A stretch of DNA of 64,000 nt from a virus: positions 1-64,000 of IMG/VR virus record IMGVR_UViG_3300023257_000013; one strand, 5' to 3'. The notes below the pieces were generated by a model. That model was not told the origin of the DNA. It ran no database searches and worked only from the letters and a program-made list of their open reading frames with translations. The stretch's first letter is position 1, and the number at the start of each line of letters is the position of its first letter. The position numbers were made by a program, and so were the translations under genes. Below, one piece after another: positions 37,701 through 46,200 of the stretch.

Positions 37701-37802
37701 CTGGGGATCGAACGTTCCGTCCCCGGCACGGGGACTCCATCCTACACCACCGTAACCGGCTCCTGCAGGATGAGGCAGAGGATATGTAAAGGGTCCAGGC
37801 AC
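31710..37802 (-). CDS. Giant virion protein with Ig-like and lectin-like regions (2030 aa)
   Basis: This protein starts with GTG at 37802 (CGGGGGCATC upstream), 12 bases after the stop of the 1004-aa gene. Residues 1-80 are Gly/Tyr/Pro-rich with YGEDSYGAID and YGGDPYGTGPYGG repeats. Residues 85-190 (GWEIEVFFSEEMDPNDLSLV, then YLLTP) look like a SbsA/Big_5-type Ig-like domain, with a related copy near 195-300. Later parts contain several segments resembling concanavalin/laminin-G-like jelly rolls (TVTLQKVAGNQDRIHIQSG; NHHLYLAGAIQLG; HSIQFWLREG). The composition suits a long receptor-binding or decoration protein. No protease or glycosidase motif is evident. Domain boundaries are approximate and judged by eye. 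Confidence 0.72.
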   Translation of the reverse strand: MPGPFTYPLPHPAGAGYGGVGWSPRAGDGTFDPQNVAYGYGEDSYGAIDFPAPPIAVDGGYGGDPYGTGPYGGIELVPPRLSSAVSLNGWEIEVFFSEEMDPNDLSLVDPLSYLLTPVDAAASEVLSVRIEKLGSISLHDHFQGVLSVIITHTGTTLGGTYEVWATGPTDVSGNPILDIPFELLTIGEAPVYTVSAASGNELLFQFSHAMLSAADEPAGSPGITNPASYQFTSDPDYPITLTPVIITHPYNGDASQVHQEVQGMTSVQYNCTISPATEIEYDGTILPSEATTFTGTEVFPGNGQSLITGGKLILNKAKVLSYGWDFLVLGGTIPADSTFRADVIVNAGAAIYAPPLAAFTTLNLGQAIFATGPVGMGTQATVTLQKVAGNQDRIHIQSGVWITTVMATWSSGDITLSMVRNRKAGFITFLLGGVPLVTVPTATISEPSTLAGAGVRWLLSPSLTNISGFQLLDVSFEQTETVWSAAWNFLHNMMGLFQGSAAHTRPWLLTQRGPLVKDWGDMTPATKQDVALWVNGGEVDVSDVNPYWGKVTPTIPIPLLPPGDPQADVKIDYHWMATPIMPLAGLNVEGAVLNKWDRATGHHDPAFHGEQIQDATHAKGAPDISRFPMGVVIGPPDYPEPLLVSHRYMGFEKDASALLNSPTTMILNQDPRVSQVPAFESPTEGTTRAFEGAQSPTLDDPPWTLEGQDTGSAVNGIYTVIDSQSGAFNPDDPKVAMYWGEIDLNFPSNLYLVGKFSVPKDPVTEVASVSPHGVFTGVGFGVHDNHHLYLAGAIQLGTTDIIRHVGILKDPTMMHLLDGWDLGPKATISIISSTVCTAASSSVPTGFTTGGRFNILSGSQAGVYTASSVIRHSTGTTEITVTPGFPANPKLYDNKYFDAIFEVDWVEDSSTYRMVVDPEQRTATLDISGRLSGRVATLDGTVAHMPQPAQTSLLLSTEYEGQVFWGSLDSFAVSHSSWSFLRYGIVPDQTSLRGYVQVVNTEMGDLPEEDPNEEWFLTEPFGTSEILMTGGMQLKSTAGSDAYNLVYGYSRIEPFLFPDANVDLRAFFGVDSAVLGAGDAEIVLQDGVRVIRLATLMYYEGDDPWRQLVEMPSVSCAGFMSPDQQGWDYSGDVGNDGLSEGPDFTLTVPAGETTRYRATADTTGLVCGDPGDRIGEVLVASDAAGYLFTLASPSGHSIQFWLREGATPGVELRTEAGVIVQAYDFDWTDDALHAYRLIASSGVASLLIDNTLQLPTVGMGPFASGGSSQFLFGSVAPTSDMTTRWRSVSYSVIPPATVKRTFGIWLGGNKDDIDQWQIPRTDSTTAKNSDEIGPVVEEMDWRTPMEVRLLRTPEWGVTMLRPDLPMPPYYVPETPGVPGSGYATQTAVPSAGWINVEDAEIPKLPAIFGSISFGALDQRSVTQQHWDWVRYKIFKTITEEHKSPDHMVLNQNNVLTSGDWLLDRTLETATLQVASINSLALAPLHMVAEGVYKVVDGSTVYARTDWTFDANQQTLVLDKGLNFSSATATVTVLFYPGKPITDTYLLGQPVQDGMTLLNEGTPPVPMSQGVGATHEEIHGSFLNDPAHILNENPGFTLNDPYNVLVFVDDAEALYENMKFMEVDNSGDTGLISTPCEGTLPQGFSGHSPDEGEEVYSKTGTGASLGGVGQSAGLKATGTKVGEAVGAHVLGFKGTKFWEKMTSPKPSPFEQGGGMPGKTLFASGGNYLGPVVDLGGQIIDMKPLGGTLGPGTAVLYPNFVEGAAKPGTGIKGIYRRTDWFLRLHAVIGQNQQEKQLIEIMSLDSADNTPPTTPYRWAVNPSGTPPVNGYGACLAEYTGAGEYSHTGPWGGLSALEAAQDFGILEFLGLTVPVGTTAEVRSDAGWSVVFTAVAVPVLPTEFAAAPTPHLSLADAINNHAVTRNWVEAVAGLTWWGSRAVTVESLSPVVVGNLVSIWGTPPQIVVQDVLGTEAGGILTGGAKINQSSVLAGGWQTVNPVGPGEHDPLLGFVCQGGALLPVGGTVIEVLSSPAV

Positions 37803-37814
37803 GATGCCCCCGTT

Positions 37815-40800
37815 TTAGATGATGAACCAACCAGCGGCACCGCTAAAGTACATTGTCAGGCTGAACTGGTGGTCCAACGGGTTGTTGTAGACACGGGGTC
37901 CAGCGACACCGTCGATATTGGCTGCCCCCGGAACGATGTTCACAGGAGTAAGTGGAGCCAACACACCCGCCTCGTGCTTGACCGTAAGCTGTGTCGCCAC
38001 AGCAGGAGCTACTGGAAGTGTCACCGTAACAGTACCTGCCGTGTTATCCACCCCAACAATAGCGATTCCTGGTCCAACAAGCGCTCCAGGATTGAGCATT
38101 GGCTGATAGCCACCAGGAACGGCAATAATGGGCACATCTGCCGAGACTGTACCGTGAACATGGAACAGATTGGCTCCAATGCAACTCAGACCCACATGAT
38201 TGACGTAGCTCCCTGCAACATATGTCGCCGCCGGGGGGACCAAGTCTCCCATCATTGTGTTGAGTGCCCCGCCCTGATCATCCGTCATGTAGAGGATGAA
38301 GGCGGTCGGCCCCGTGTTCAGACCCGTGAGTCTTAGTGTGGTCCCCATGACGGCTGTAGCCGCCAAACTCAGGGAAGTGGTGTTGATTCGGGCCACCAAA
38401 GTGCCAATGGTGTCCGCCGCCAGGATCGTGTGCTCCTCCACACCATTGATGGTCTGAATGTAGAAGGTGCCTGTGGCGGGACCAGGAACAAAAGGTCCGG
38501 CAGCCAACAAAGTGGGGGCCGTCGCCGTTGAGGGGTCCGCCAACTCTAGACGTCCGTTAGTAACAGTGTGGGCACCGGGGGCAACCCACACAGAACCCGT
38601 AGTGGGTGCGGGGTTTCCTGCGGAACCCGCTTGTAGATGAACGTCACCGCCCCCAGGGCCAAGTGCCCCTACCCCGGATCCTGCAACCAGACTTGCAGCC
38701 CCCGGCCTGAGGAGTAGACCAGCACTGTTCCTCGTGTGGACAGTGTAGTCGAAAGGCAAAGAAGGATCGGAACCCACCTGAACCAGAGCCAACGAATTCA
38801 GCCCCGTCACGTTGGGGAAGACATTGCGACCCATCTTAAGGATCACACCCATCCCAAAGGTGTTGGGGTCGACCGTAAACTCGGAGCCCAGGCCATCCCC
38901 CATCAGGGGGCCTATATCAACCTGACCCTCTACCTGAAGACCGCCCAACAGGAGCGGCTCGTAGGGTACCACCGGGGCAAGTGCCGCCGTGATCTGAACA
39001 GCTCCGGCACCCGCCTCGATGGTCCGGCCCAACCCATCACCCGCTACCGGGGGGTTCAAGGAAGCGAGGCCGTTATATGCAGACTCCAGGGAGTAGAACG
39101 GTGCTCCCGTGACGGGCAGCACGTAACGAGTCAGGAGCGTAAGGGCCTCCTGGACGTTACCCACCGGGATCTGCTGAAGACTGTTCAGCGAAAGCGTCGT
39201 CAGAGGGTTGGTGAAGTTGTTGTCAAAATAGTTGGCGTAGCTCTGAGAACTGGGCTCCACCGTAGGCACGTTTCCAGGGGCCGTGGGGACATCCAGATAA
39301 TCCCCTGCGGTAGCTCCACGGACAACAACGTCCCCGTGGTTGAAAGTGCAGGATCCGGTCGTACCAGTCGGGGTCACTGACACAGGGGCAACCAGCAGAG
39401 CTACATCAAAGGAAACAGCGTTGAGTTCCAGTTCCACATCGTGGGTGTAGGCCCCCACCCCGTAAGCCCCGGAACTAAGCACCACAGGCCCCCCAATCTC
39501 AGAGGTAGCAAACGTCGTACTGCTGGGGTATCCCTGATAGGCAGTACCTCCGACCCCTGCTGTAATCACAGCACTGCGGATGTCTACAGCCAGCGTAGAT
39601 GCTCCTGCGACAGGATCCGAGAGACAGAACACAGCGGATGGCCCAACGATCATCCCCCCTGTAAAGGTGACTGCTCCAGCAAGGTTCTCAAGGACGAGCG
39701 CATATTGAGTTGCAGGAGAGCCCTCTGAACTCAAGAGACATTGGTCAGCCCAGACCGTAGACTCAAAAGCCTGATCAACATGAAGAGCAGGCCCCTGCGT
39801 TCCGGAAACACCTTCCTGCTGGACTGCAACGTCCTGAAGGATGAGAATACCACCGTTGTTTTCCAGAACCGCCCCGGTTGTAACGAGACTATTCGTCAGG
39901 TGCATCCCTATCAAAACACAGAGGTCACCGGGACCTGTTGCCGTAAACGTGTGGGAACCTGTAGTGGTGGCATCAACTGTAGTGACCCGATTGTAGTACC
40001 CCCCAGCCCCCATCAAATAAACGAAGGGGACCAGCGCTAAGTCCTCATTGTAAGTCCCAGGGGCCACATTGATGATGTAGGGATCCCCTGCAGCCAAGGC
40101 CGGTTCCCCCCTGGCGACAGCAGCGGAAGCGTAGCTGATGGCTTCAGAGATGGAGGAGAAGTCCCCACACCCTACCGCCGACATCCGCATCCCACTCTCA
40201 TCTCTCGCTGCGGAGTCCGGTCCGGGGACACGCACGATATTTGTAGTATCGTCGGACGCCTGAGAGGTAAGGAAGGTCCGCCCCCTGTTGGGATCAACGT
40301 AGAGCGTCCGGCCCGTAGTCATTCCCCGGCGCACCATCAGCATCAGCCGCTGGATGTTCTGGTTCTGGACATCCGACCACCCTTCGGTCGCTGCGTCCAC
40401 AGGAACCACACCACCTTGGTCCCGACGCTCCCCGGCGGCGATGAGCTTCAGATCACCGAAGGTAGTCATCAATCGAAGCCGGATGAACTGAGAGTCCTCG
40501 TCTACCGTGCCCGCATCAGTGATGAGACGGATGAGGTAGGAACCGTCCCAGTCTACATCAAACTTGCACGTGGCCGACGTGCTACCCTCGGGGGGCAGCA
40601 GGCCCGCAGTGGACGGAGTACCTGTGAAGTCGTTCCCAGAGGCCGCTGTGGGGCCAGGGGAATCCGGAGTGAACACAAGGGACCAACTGTAGGTCGTCGC
40701 CACGTTAAGTGACTCACAGACCACACGGTAGCCCTTTTGTAGATCGTTCCTGCTGATCCCCGTCTCGGTGGGTCCAACCTGGGGGCCAACCGGAGAGGTG

Positions 40801-40829
40801 TATAGTTTACTGACGATTACCGCTGCCAT
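37815..40829 (-). CDS. Beta-helix-like tail/adhesin protein (1004 aa)
   Basis: The ATG at 40829 sits two bases past the conserved right end of a TnpB-type relic; the GGGGAAAGG that precedes it belongs to that relic. Residues 1-130 are an Ig-like domain (TYSWSLVFTPDSP, GSYLIRLITDAG). From about 210 (CGDFSSISEAISYASAAVAR, then INVAPGTYNEDL and VYLMGAGGYYNRV) a pectin-lyase-like beta-helix begins and continues to about 500. The C-terminal third contains Thr/Ala/Val-rich beta segments and ends with NNPLDHQFSLTMYFSGAAGW, a trimerisation-type tip. Similar in layout to, but much shorter than, the 1766-aa tailspike-like protein. Probably a receptor-binding spike. Confidence 0.75.
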   Translation of the reverse strand: MAAVIVSKLYTSPVGPQVGPTETGISRNDLQKGYRVVCESLNVATTYSWSLVFTPDSPGPTAASGNDFTGTPSTAGLLPPEGSTSATCKFDVDWDGSYLIRLITDAGTVDEDSQFIRLRLMTTFGDLKLIAAGERRDQGGVVPVDAATEGWSDVQNQNIQRLMLMVRRGMTTGRTLYVDPNRGRTFLTSQASDDTTNIVRVPGPDSAARDESGMRMSAVGCGDFSSISEAISYASAAVARGEPALAAGDPYIINVAPGTYNEDLALVPFVYLMGAGGYYNRVTTVDATTTGSHTFTATGPGDLCVLIGMHLTNSLVTTGAVLENNGGILILQDVAVQQEGVSGTQGPALHVDQAFESTVWADQCLLSSEGSPATQYALVLENLAGAVTFTGGMIVGPSAVFCLSDPVAGASTLAVDIRSAVITAGVGGTAYQGYPSSTTFATSEIGGPVVLSSGAYGVGAYTHDVELELNAVSFDVALLVAPVSVTPTGTTGSCTFNHGDVVVRGATAGDYLDVPTAPGNVPTVEPSSQSYANYFDNNFTNPLTTLSLNSLQQIPVGNVQEALTLLTRYVLPVTGAPFYSLESAYNGLASLNPPVAGDGLGRTIEAGAGAVQITAALAPVVPYEPLLLGGLQVEGQVDIGPLMGDGLGSEFTVDPNTFGMGVILKMGRNVFPNVTGLNSLALVQVGSDPSLPFDYTVHTRNSAGLLLRPGAASLVAGSGVGALGPGGGDVHLQAGSAGNPAPTTGSVWVAPGAHTVTNGRLELADPSTATAPTLLAAGPFVPGPATGTFYIQTINGVEEHTILAADTIGTLVARINTTSLSLAATAVMGTTLRLTGLNTGPTAFILYMTDDQGGALNTMMGDLVPPAATYVAGSYVNHVGLSCIGANLFHVHGTVSADVPIIAVPGGYQPMLNPGALVGPGIAIVGVDNTAGTVTVTLPVAPAVATQLTVKHEAGVLAPLTPVNIVPGAANIDGVAGPRVYNNPLDHQFSLTMYFSGAAGWFII

Positions 40830-40925
40830 GGCTTCTGCTACCTTTCCCCACGCACAAAAACGTAGGAATTAGCCCCTACTCCAACGAGGACAGTTTCGTT
40901 TCAGCTAATGCCGAAACCAGCGCCC
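40816..40925 (-). ncRNA. Solo TnpB omega-RNA / right-end relic
   Basis: Positions 40832-40924 align with 51930-52021, the 3' end and right end of the 402-aa tnpB, at roughly 84% with one gap. Read as protein, the relic keeps ALV-S-ALAETKL of the TnpB C-terminus but then meets a stop, so it is not coding. The hairpin seen in the intact copy (CCCCTACGC ... GTGCGTGGGG) is retained through C-G to U-A or U-G changes. Selection on structure rather than protein is implied. The guide would be the complement of 40816-40831 (CCATGGCAGCGGTAAT), which covers the start codon of the 1004-aa gene. The remaining 59 bases to the next gene (40926-40984) contain no recognised feature. Confidence 0.6.
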
Positions 40926-40984
40926 CGTTACACACTGTCAAGAACCCTAGAAACGTTCTCCTACCTCATTGGCTAAAAACTGGG

Positions 40985-41509
40985 TTAACCCTCGTCCTCA
41001 TCCATGATAGCATTGAGAACCGCCATGAACTCCTGGTTGTTCAGCCCCTTCATCCGTTCTTTCGTTTCAGGGCTGGCCTTTGCCAAGAACTTAGCTTTGA
41101 GTTCCCAGGGCTTCAATTTGCCCTTCTGACCCGGCTTCACATTCTTCTTCTGATAGGCCTGAACTTCTTCAAGATCCTTATCCTTGAGACCCCTGGATTT
41201 CACAACTTTATCGGACAATTCCTTTCGGTCCTTCCGTTTGGTGTCGGACTTATCCGTCTTCTTCAGGTCCTTCTTGGCCGCTTCGTCCTTCTTCCACTCT
41301 TCGTGGCCCTCAGAGATCCCCCGGTTGCGCAGCACCCTCCTCTCCCACTTATCCTTGGAGAGAGGACGCTCATTCTTCTGTCTCTTCTTGTCCACGTACT
41401 CCTGGTAGGAGGGAGTCGAAGCAGCACACCTTCTCAACAAAGGAACAAGGTACTTCCGAAATTCTGGCCGGTCGTGGGCCAACTTGAGCACTTTCTCACG
41501 TAAAACCAT
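40985..41509 (-). CDS. Highly charged small phage protein (174 aa)
   Basis: The ATG at 41509 follows AGAGGGGACACA. The N-terminus LREKVLKLAHDRPEFRKYLV, continuing PLLRR, matches a motif (LR...L..LAH..PE.R..LLPLL) that I have seen at the start of many unrelated proteins of large phages, possibly a targeting or processing signal. Residues 55-150 are extremely Lys/Asp/Glu-rich and probably helical or disordered; the end (SPETKERMKGLNNQEFMAVL) is a short helical domain. No membrane segment. Function unknown. A 92-base gap upstream holds a possible promoter. Confidence 0.7.
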   Translation of the reverse strand: MVLREKVLKLAHDRPEFRKYLVPLLRRCAASTPSYQEYVDKKRQKNERPLSKDKWERRVLRNRGISEGHEEWKKDEAAKKDLKKTDKSDTKRKDRKELSDKVVKSRGLKDKDLEEVQAYQKKNVKPGQKGKLKPWELKAKFLAKASPETKERMKGLNNQEFMAVLNAIMDEDEG

Positions 41510-41601
41510 TGTGTCCCCTCTCCACAGTCTGTAACCCCAAACCCAACTTCTTTCAGACTAGACCTCACCCTACCGAATTTATAGGCGCATCAATGGACGG
41601 C
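41510..41601 (-). promoter_or_regulatory. Intergenic gap with TATAAATT-like promoter candidate
   Basis: This is one of the longest gaps of the late block not explained by a mobile element. On the minus strand it contains CCTATAAATTCGG (around 41576-41588), similar to TATAAATA-type phage late promoters, and an AGTCTG/CAGACT 6-bp inverted repeat between it and the start of the 174-aa gene. No -35 element is evident. Confidence 0.3.
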
Positions 41602-43020
41602 TTAGATGAGAAACTGTACGGTGGCATCTTCCTGACTAGCCAAACGAGGTTCCTGCACTCCCAACCTGTCCACCTGAACCTCATAGGACTGCCCAGTAGC
41701 ACTGACCCCCATCCGACGACGAAGCCGGAGGATGCTGGGGGCAACCTTCACCCCTGTAGCCGGTGCTGCTATCAATGTGCTACCCGCTGGTCCCCCGTAC
41801 TGTCCCAACACAGTCTTGAGTCGATAGGAGCCTGCATTGGGGCCACTCAGGAGGGTCAGAATTTCACCCTCCTGGATCGTGTGCCAGGAAAGCTGCGCCG
41901 TGTCCTCTAATTCGTCCCCGGACACCGTTGCCGACCCCGTCAGCCCCGTGGGAAACGTGGTGTACTGCCGGGCAACCTGATCGTCCTGAACAAAAAACTT
42001 AACTTCCAGAACCTCGTACCGACCGACGTGGCACATATCCTGGGAAGCGGGTGTCCCTTCAGTGCCCCCAACATGGATTGAGTTCAGACCGGAGAGGATA
42101 GTCAGCATTGCCGTGGGATCAATCCCCGTGAAGTCCCTCTGGTGATCGCTGAACAGGGTCTTGTTCGCCCAGGTGATCCCCGCCGTTCCTGCTACCCTCT
42201 TGGCCCCGAGACAGTACCGCCTGAAGTCCTGGTAGTAGTAGGAGGACATGTCGACCCGGTGAACATCAGAGAACATCTCCCCGAAGGTGTCCAGGAAGAG
42301 ATGGCGATAGTCATAAAGGGCGTGGGCGGGTTTCAGCGCCCGGAGCACCAGATAGACGTTCCGCTGGAGTTTGAAGGGGTCCTCAGGGAAGCCGTACAGC
42401 GGAACGGAGACCCCGTCAATCTCAACAGTTCCGGCCACTTGGCTGATATTGATCTCAAAAGTGAAAGCGTCGGCTTCAGCCCAGGCGGAGGTCGGGCGAA
42501 GTGTGCCGTCCGCATCCCTCACAAGGAGTTTGCGGGCCTCTATGCCCCGCTCCAACACCTGGACGGTGGCAGTCGTGAGCAACTCTACACCGTCCTTCTG
42601 CACCGAGGTCGTGGCTCCCCGAAGGAGAAGGACCACCATCCGTTGGAGGAACACTCTGTAGGTCAGGTCGCCCTCAAGCTCAGGATACCCATAGGTCCGG
42701 GCGTCGGGGAACACCAGATCACCAAGGATCTGATAGAGCACCTCGGAACGGGTGAAATCATAGAACGAGTCAGCAAAGACCTCTTGGGCCGTGATCTGGA
42801 AGTCGGCAATCTGCTCCGCTGCCGACTGGAACTGCGTCATGTAGAAAGGACCAGGCACATTGCTAACATAGTTGCTGGGGATGAGTTGGCGGAACACCGT
42901 CATCACCCGCTCTACCTGCTCCTGCACCTTCCGTTTATGATCCTGGGAGTCCTTTTCCCAGAGGGACGGATTCTGCGCCAGCAGTCCTGGCAGGAGGTTT
43001 TTGTCCGTAGGATCAGCCAT
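41602..43020 (-). CDS. Probable baseplate-associated protein (472 aa)
   Basis: I take the ATG at 43020 (MADPTDKNLLPG...), which overlaps the end of the 76-aa gene by 8 bases and has a G-rich site upstream; a start 27 bases earlier is possible. The N-terminal half is helical (QVERVMTVFRQLIPSNYVS; AAEQIADFQITAQEVFADSF) with FLQRMVVLLLRGATTSVQKD, and the C-terminal half is beta-rich with a run of Gly/Thr strands. The gene directly follows the baseplate J gene and the 76-aa gene. In many myoviruses a gene for a tail-tip or baseplate-periphery protein (gpI-like or gp7-like position) lies here, but I see no sequence match to those families. Confidence 0.65.
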   Translation of the reverse strand: MADPTDKNLLPGLLAQNPSLWEKDSQDHKRKVQEQVERVMTVFRQLIPSNYVSNVPGPFYMTQFQSAAEQIADFQITAQEVFADSFYDFTRSEVLYQILGDLVFPDARTYGYPELEGDLTYRVFLQRMVVLLLRGATTSVQKDGVELLTTATVQVLERGIEARKLLVRDADGTLRPTSAWAEADAFTFEINISQVAGTVEIDGVSVPLYGFPEDPFKLQRNVYLVLRALKPAHALYDYRHLFLDTFGEMFSDVHRVDMSSYYYQDFRRYCLGAKRVAGTAGITWANKTLFSDHQRDFTGIDPTAMLTILSGLNSIHVGGTEGTPASQDMCHVGRYEVLEVKFFVQDDQVARQYTTFPTGLTGSATVSGDELEDTAQLSWHTIQEGEILTLLSGPNAGSYRLKTVLGQYGGPAGSTLIAAPATGVKVAPSILRLRRRMGVSATGQSYEVQVDRLGVQEPRLASQEDATVQFLI

Positions 43021-43243
43021 CCCGTGCCCCCCAGATTGAGCCCCCACGCCACCCCTTATCCGTCAGCATCTTCCAACGGGTCCTCGGCCCCCTGAGATGC
43101 TGCGTCAAGGCAGCCAACTCCAAAACGGTGGGGGGTCGGTGAAAGATCACCTCGTCCAGGATGTGACCCGTCCAGGGCAGCCTCTCCACGGCCTTCTCCA
43201 TGCGTTCGCCACCTTCCCGCCATCTGACGGTGATGATTGTCAT
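43013..43243 (-). CDS. Small protein between baseplate genes (76 aa)
   Basis: ATG at 43243 overlaps the baseplate J stop as TAATG, and its own stop overlaps the next start, so it is translationally coupled on both sides. The sequence (MTIITVRWREGGERMEKAVER...RWKMLTDKGWRGGS) is basic and Trp-rich. Family not recognised; the position suggests a baseplate assembly partner. Confidence 0.65.
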   Translation of the reverse strand: MTIITVRWREGGERMEKAVERLPWTGHILDEVIFHRPPTVLELAALTQHLRGPRTRWKMLTDKGWRGGSIWGARDG

Positions 43244-46200
43244 TAGCTCCGCCCTGTCACCAGAGCCGAGAAGTCCCGGTCCTCATCATAGGTAAACTCC
43301 AGGTCACCCAACACCAGATACTCCGCAGGCCCCGGTTCGATGTTCTTCACCCCGCTGTCGTCCATGGCAATGTAGGTCACCTTCAAGGTACCGTCCGAAG
43401 GATTCACCCCCGTAGGGAGTGCCAGCAAGATCCTGTTGGCCGTGGCCCCAAGGTACCCTGGGATGCTCATCCCATCGTCACCGATGATGCACGCCCCGTT
43501 GGCCACGCCCTTAAGCGGTGCCCCGTCGAATTGAGGCACAACGTCAAAGAGGGTCTGGGGAACGTCGTCAATGAAAACGCCTCGGAATTCGTTGTAGTCG
43601 CCGCCCCCATCCGTGGTGTTACTGTACAGGGGGTTGGTGACCAAGTAGATCGTCACAGCATCGTCATGCCAGGCGTGAGTTGAAACGGAGGAAATGTCTA
43701 CCCAATCTGTGCCTCCCTGCGAGGTCACAACCTCTTCCCGCACCACAGTAGAACCGTCCTGCCTGGCCAGATGGGTCAGAGGAACTACAGCGTAGGACAC
43801 TCCCTGCACCGTTTCGATTGCACTGATGACGTCGCTCTGACGGAGAGGCTGGGCCAGGGTCATTGCCCCGAACACTCGACCCAACTCTGTGCGGATGTTG
43901 CCGTCCACCACCGAGGACTGCTGGTTCCTGAGGATGACAACCGTCCCGGAAATATTCACACCCGCCGGGATGGACTCCTTGGACACCACGTCAGCGGTGG
44001 CGTGCCTGCTCAGGTCCACTGCGTTCTGCACGGCCTGAACCACGGCGTTGATCATGTACTCCACCGAGTAGTTTTCGTCGTGCTGATAGTCAACGATGAC
44101 TTGCATCCCTTCCAACAACCGCCCGCCCGTAACCGGGACAAAGGCAACGGGAGTCTCATCCACCTCCTCTACCAGGGTGTAATCCTTGACTGAGGAAGAG
44201 TGGAAGGGACCGTTGTACTCGATGGAACGGTCAAAGTTGTAGACGTGGACCGTGTATGGGTTAATCCCGAGGTTCTCCAGATACTCAGGCCCGGAGAGGA
44301 GTACGTGACTCTCCCCCGTGATCACGATGGGGTCACCGGAGGGAATGTTCACAGGAGGTGTCCCGTCCAGAGGCTCCACCACCTGGATGTAGTCCCCAGC
44401 CTCTGTGGACCGTCCCAGCACCATTGGGTCGCCTGGATGGAATAGCTTGTATGCCGAGGTGCTGACGACGCTCTTGTCACCCGAGGCCAGCAGCTTGTAG
44501 AAGGAGTTGATCTCGCCCACGGGCTGACGGCTGAACACGAACTTGTTACTCGTGCGGAAGCGGTAGGAGCCTCGGAACACGTCCAGATAGTGCAACAGCG
44601 TCGGATCATTGTAGGTGGCGGAAAGCTGCAACCCATCCGGTCGGATGATCTCAGCGTCCCTCAGGTCCAGCACAGTCCCCTTCGTTTCGTCCCTGAACTC
44701 CAACTCCCAGTCAGGGATGTTGAGCATCTCAATGATGGGGAAGTCCTCGGTCACACGGGAGTTGATCGCCCGGAACTTGAGGTTTCCGATGTCCCCCACT
44801 GCCTCGAACTGTCCGTCGATTACCGACTCGAACGAGAAGGCAAAGGAGTCGGTGAGCGTGGCACTACTGTCTCCACGGGTCCACACATCCACCTTGCCGC
44901 CCCAGTGCCTGCCTGTTGTGACATCCAAGTCCCTCATCATGAGGGTGTGCCCTGCCTCTACCACGTTCACCTGACGCACCCCAGGCACATCCGAGGCATC
45001 CTGAGTGAGACCCCTGTACGTCCCCGAATCCACCGAAGCCAATACGCCGTCTGCACGAATCGCAAGGGCGTAGTTGGACTCCGTGTTTCGACCACCGAAG
45101 GTGTTGTTCGGGTTCGTGACCTGTACATCGGTGGGGCCATTCTGAACGGTGCGGATCTGATCTCTCGTCAGGTTCCCTGCTTCCCCCGCCTCCAGCGCCT
45201 GGACGTAGGCTCGGGTCGTCCAGCGTCCGGTGGCAGGACTGTAGGTCGTCCCTGTCCCTGTGGGTGAGATACGGGCTGCGGACGTAGTGCGGAACCTCAC
45301 TGAACCGCTCGTCACAATCGTCCCAATCGGGATAAAGCGGGTAGAGGTCGGTCGGTTGGTCACATAGAAGAGCACCTCACCATGGGCACGGTACCCAGCC
45401 CGCCGCTGAACCCCTCGCCTGGCTGCCAGATGGTCGAAAGCATTGTCCACCAGGTTCTGTACCGATGCCGTGTCTTGCAGGTAGAACGCCTGCTTGAGGG
45501 CAATCTTGTACGGACTCTGTGTCACAGGTAGCGACGTACCCGACCCAGTGGGGTCATCGATAGCCAGCAGCGTGGTGAAGCTCTGCCCCGCCTGGAGGAA
45601 CCCCACGATGAAACGGATACGTTCCGCCTCCGTAGAGAAGGGGTCGATGAAGGTGTCCCTGAGGTAAGAGCCGGGCTTCACGTCCACTTCGGGGTGGGAC
45701 CGGAAGATCGCCAGTGTGGTGTCTCGCACGACCTGCTGCCGGGAAACAGCCGGGAGGTTCGCTACCTGGGGGGTCACGATGAGAGGTGCCCCCGCAACCT
45801 CCTGGGACACCTGAGATTCGTACTCCACACCATCGATGAGGTAGATGGCAGTGACCGCATAGTACAGGGGATCCTCATCGGGGAGGGCCTGGAAGTCATT
45901 GTATGGAACCGCTGGATTTTTCGCATCCGTAGGCAGTGCCGCTCGATTGTGTGTGAAGGAGAACTTCTTCACGAGAGAAACTGAGTCTATCCCAACAGAG
46001 GTGCGGAAATGGGTCGTGCTGTCCGGTATCCGAATACTCTCGTCAAAGTCCGACTGGAGGATGTCGCCCGCAAGATTCACCTGCATCCCCATGGTGCGGA
46101 AAAGCAGAGGATTGGCTAGGGGTGTGCCATCATCGTTCAGAGGCACATCCATGTCCACGTCTAGGATGCCGATAAGAGACAAGACCTCCTCTGTGTCATA

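Noticed and set aside
28180-43587. Recurrent ATGAAAACGCCTC at about 28181, 31556 and 43574
   Set aside because: All three are in coding sequence and encode the same short strand (GVFI) on the minus strand; shared codons explain the match.
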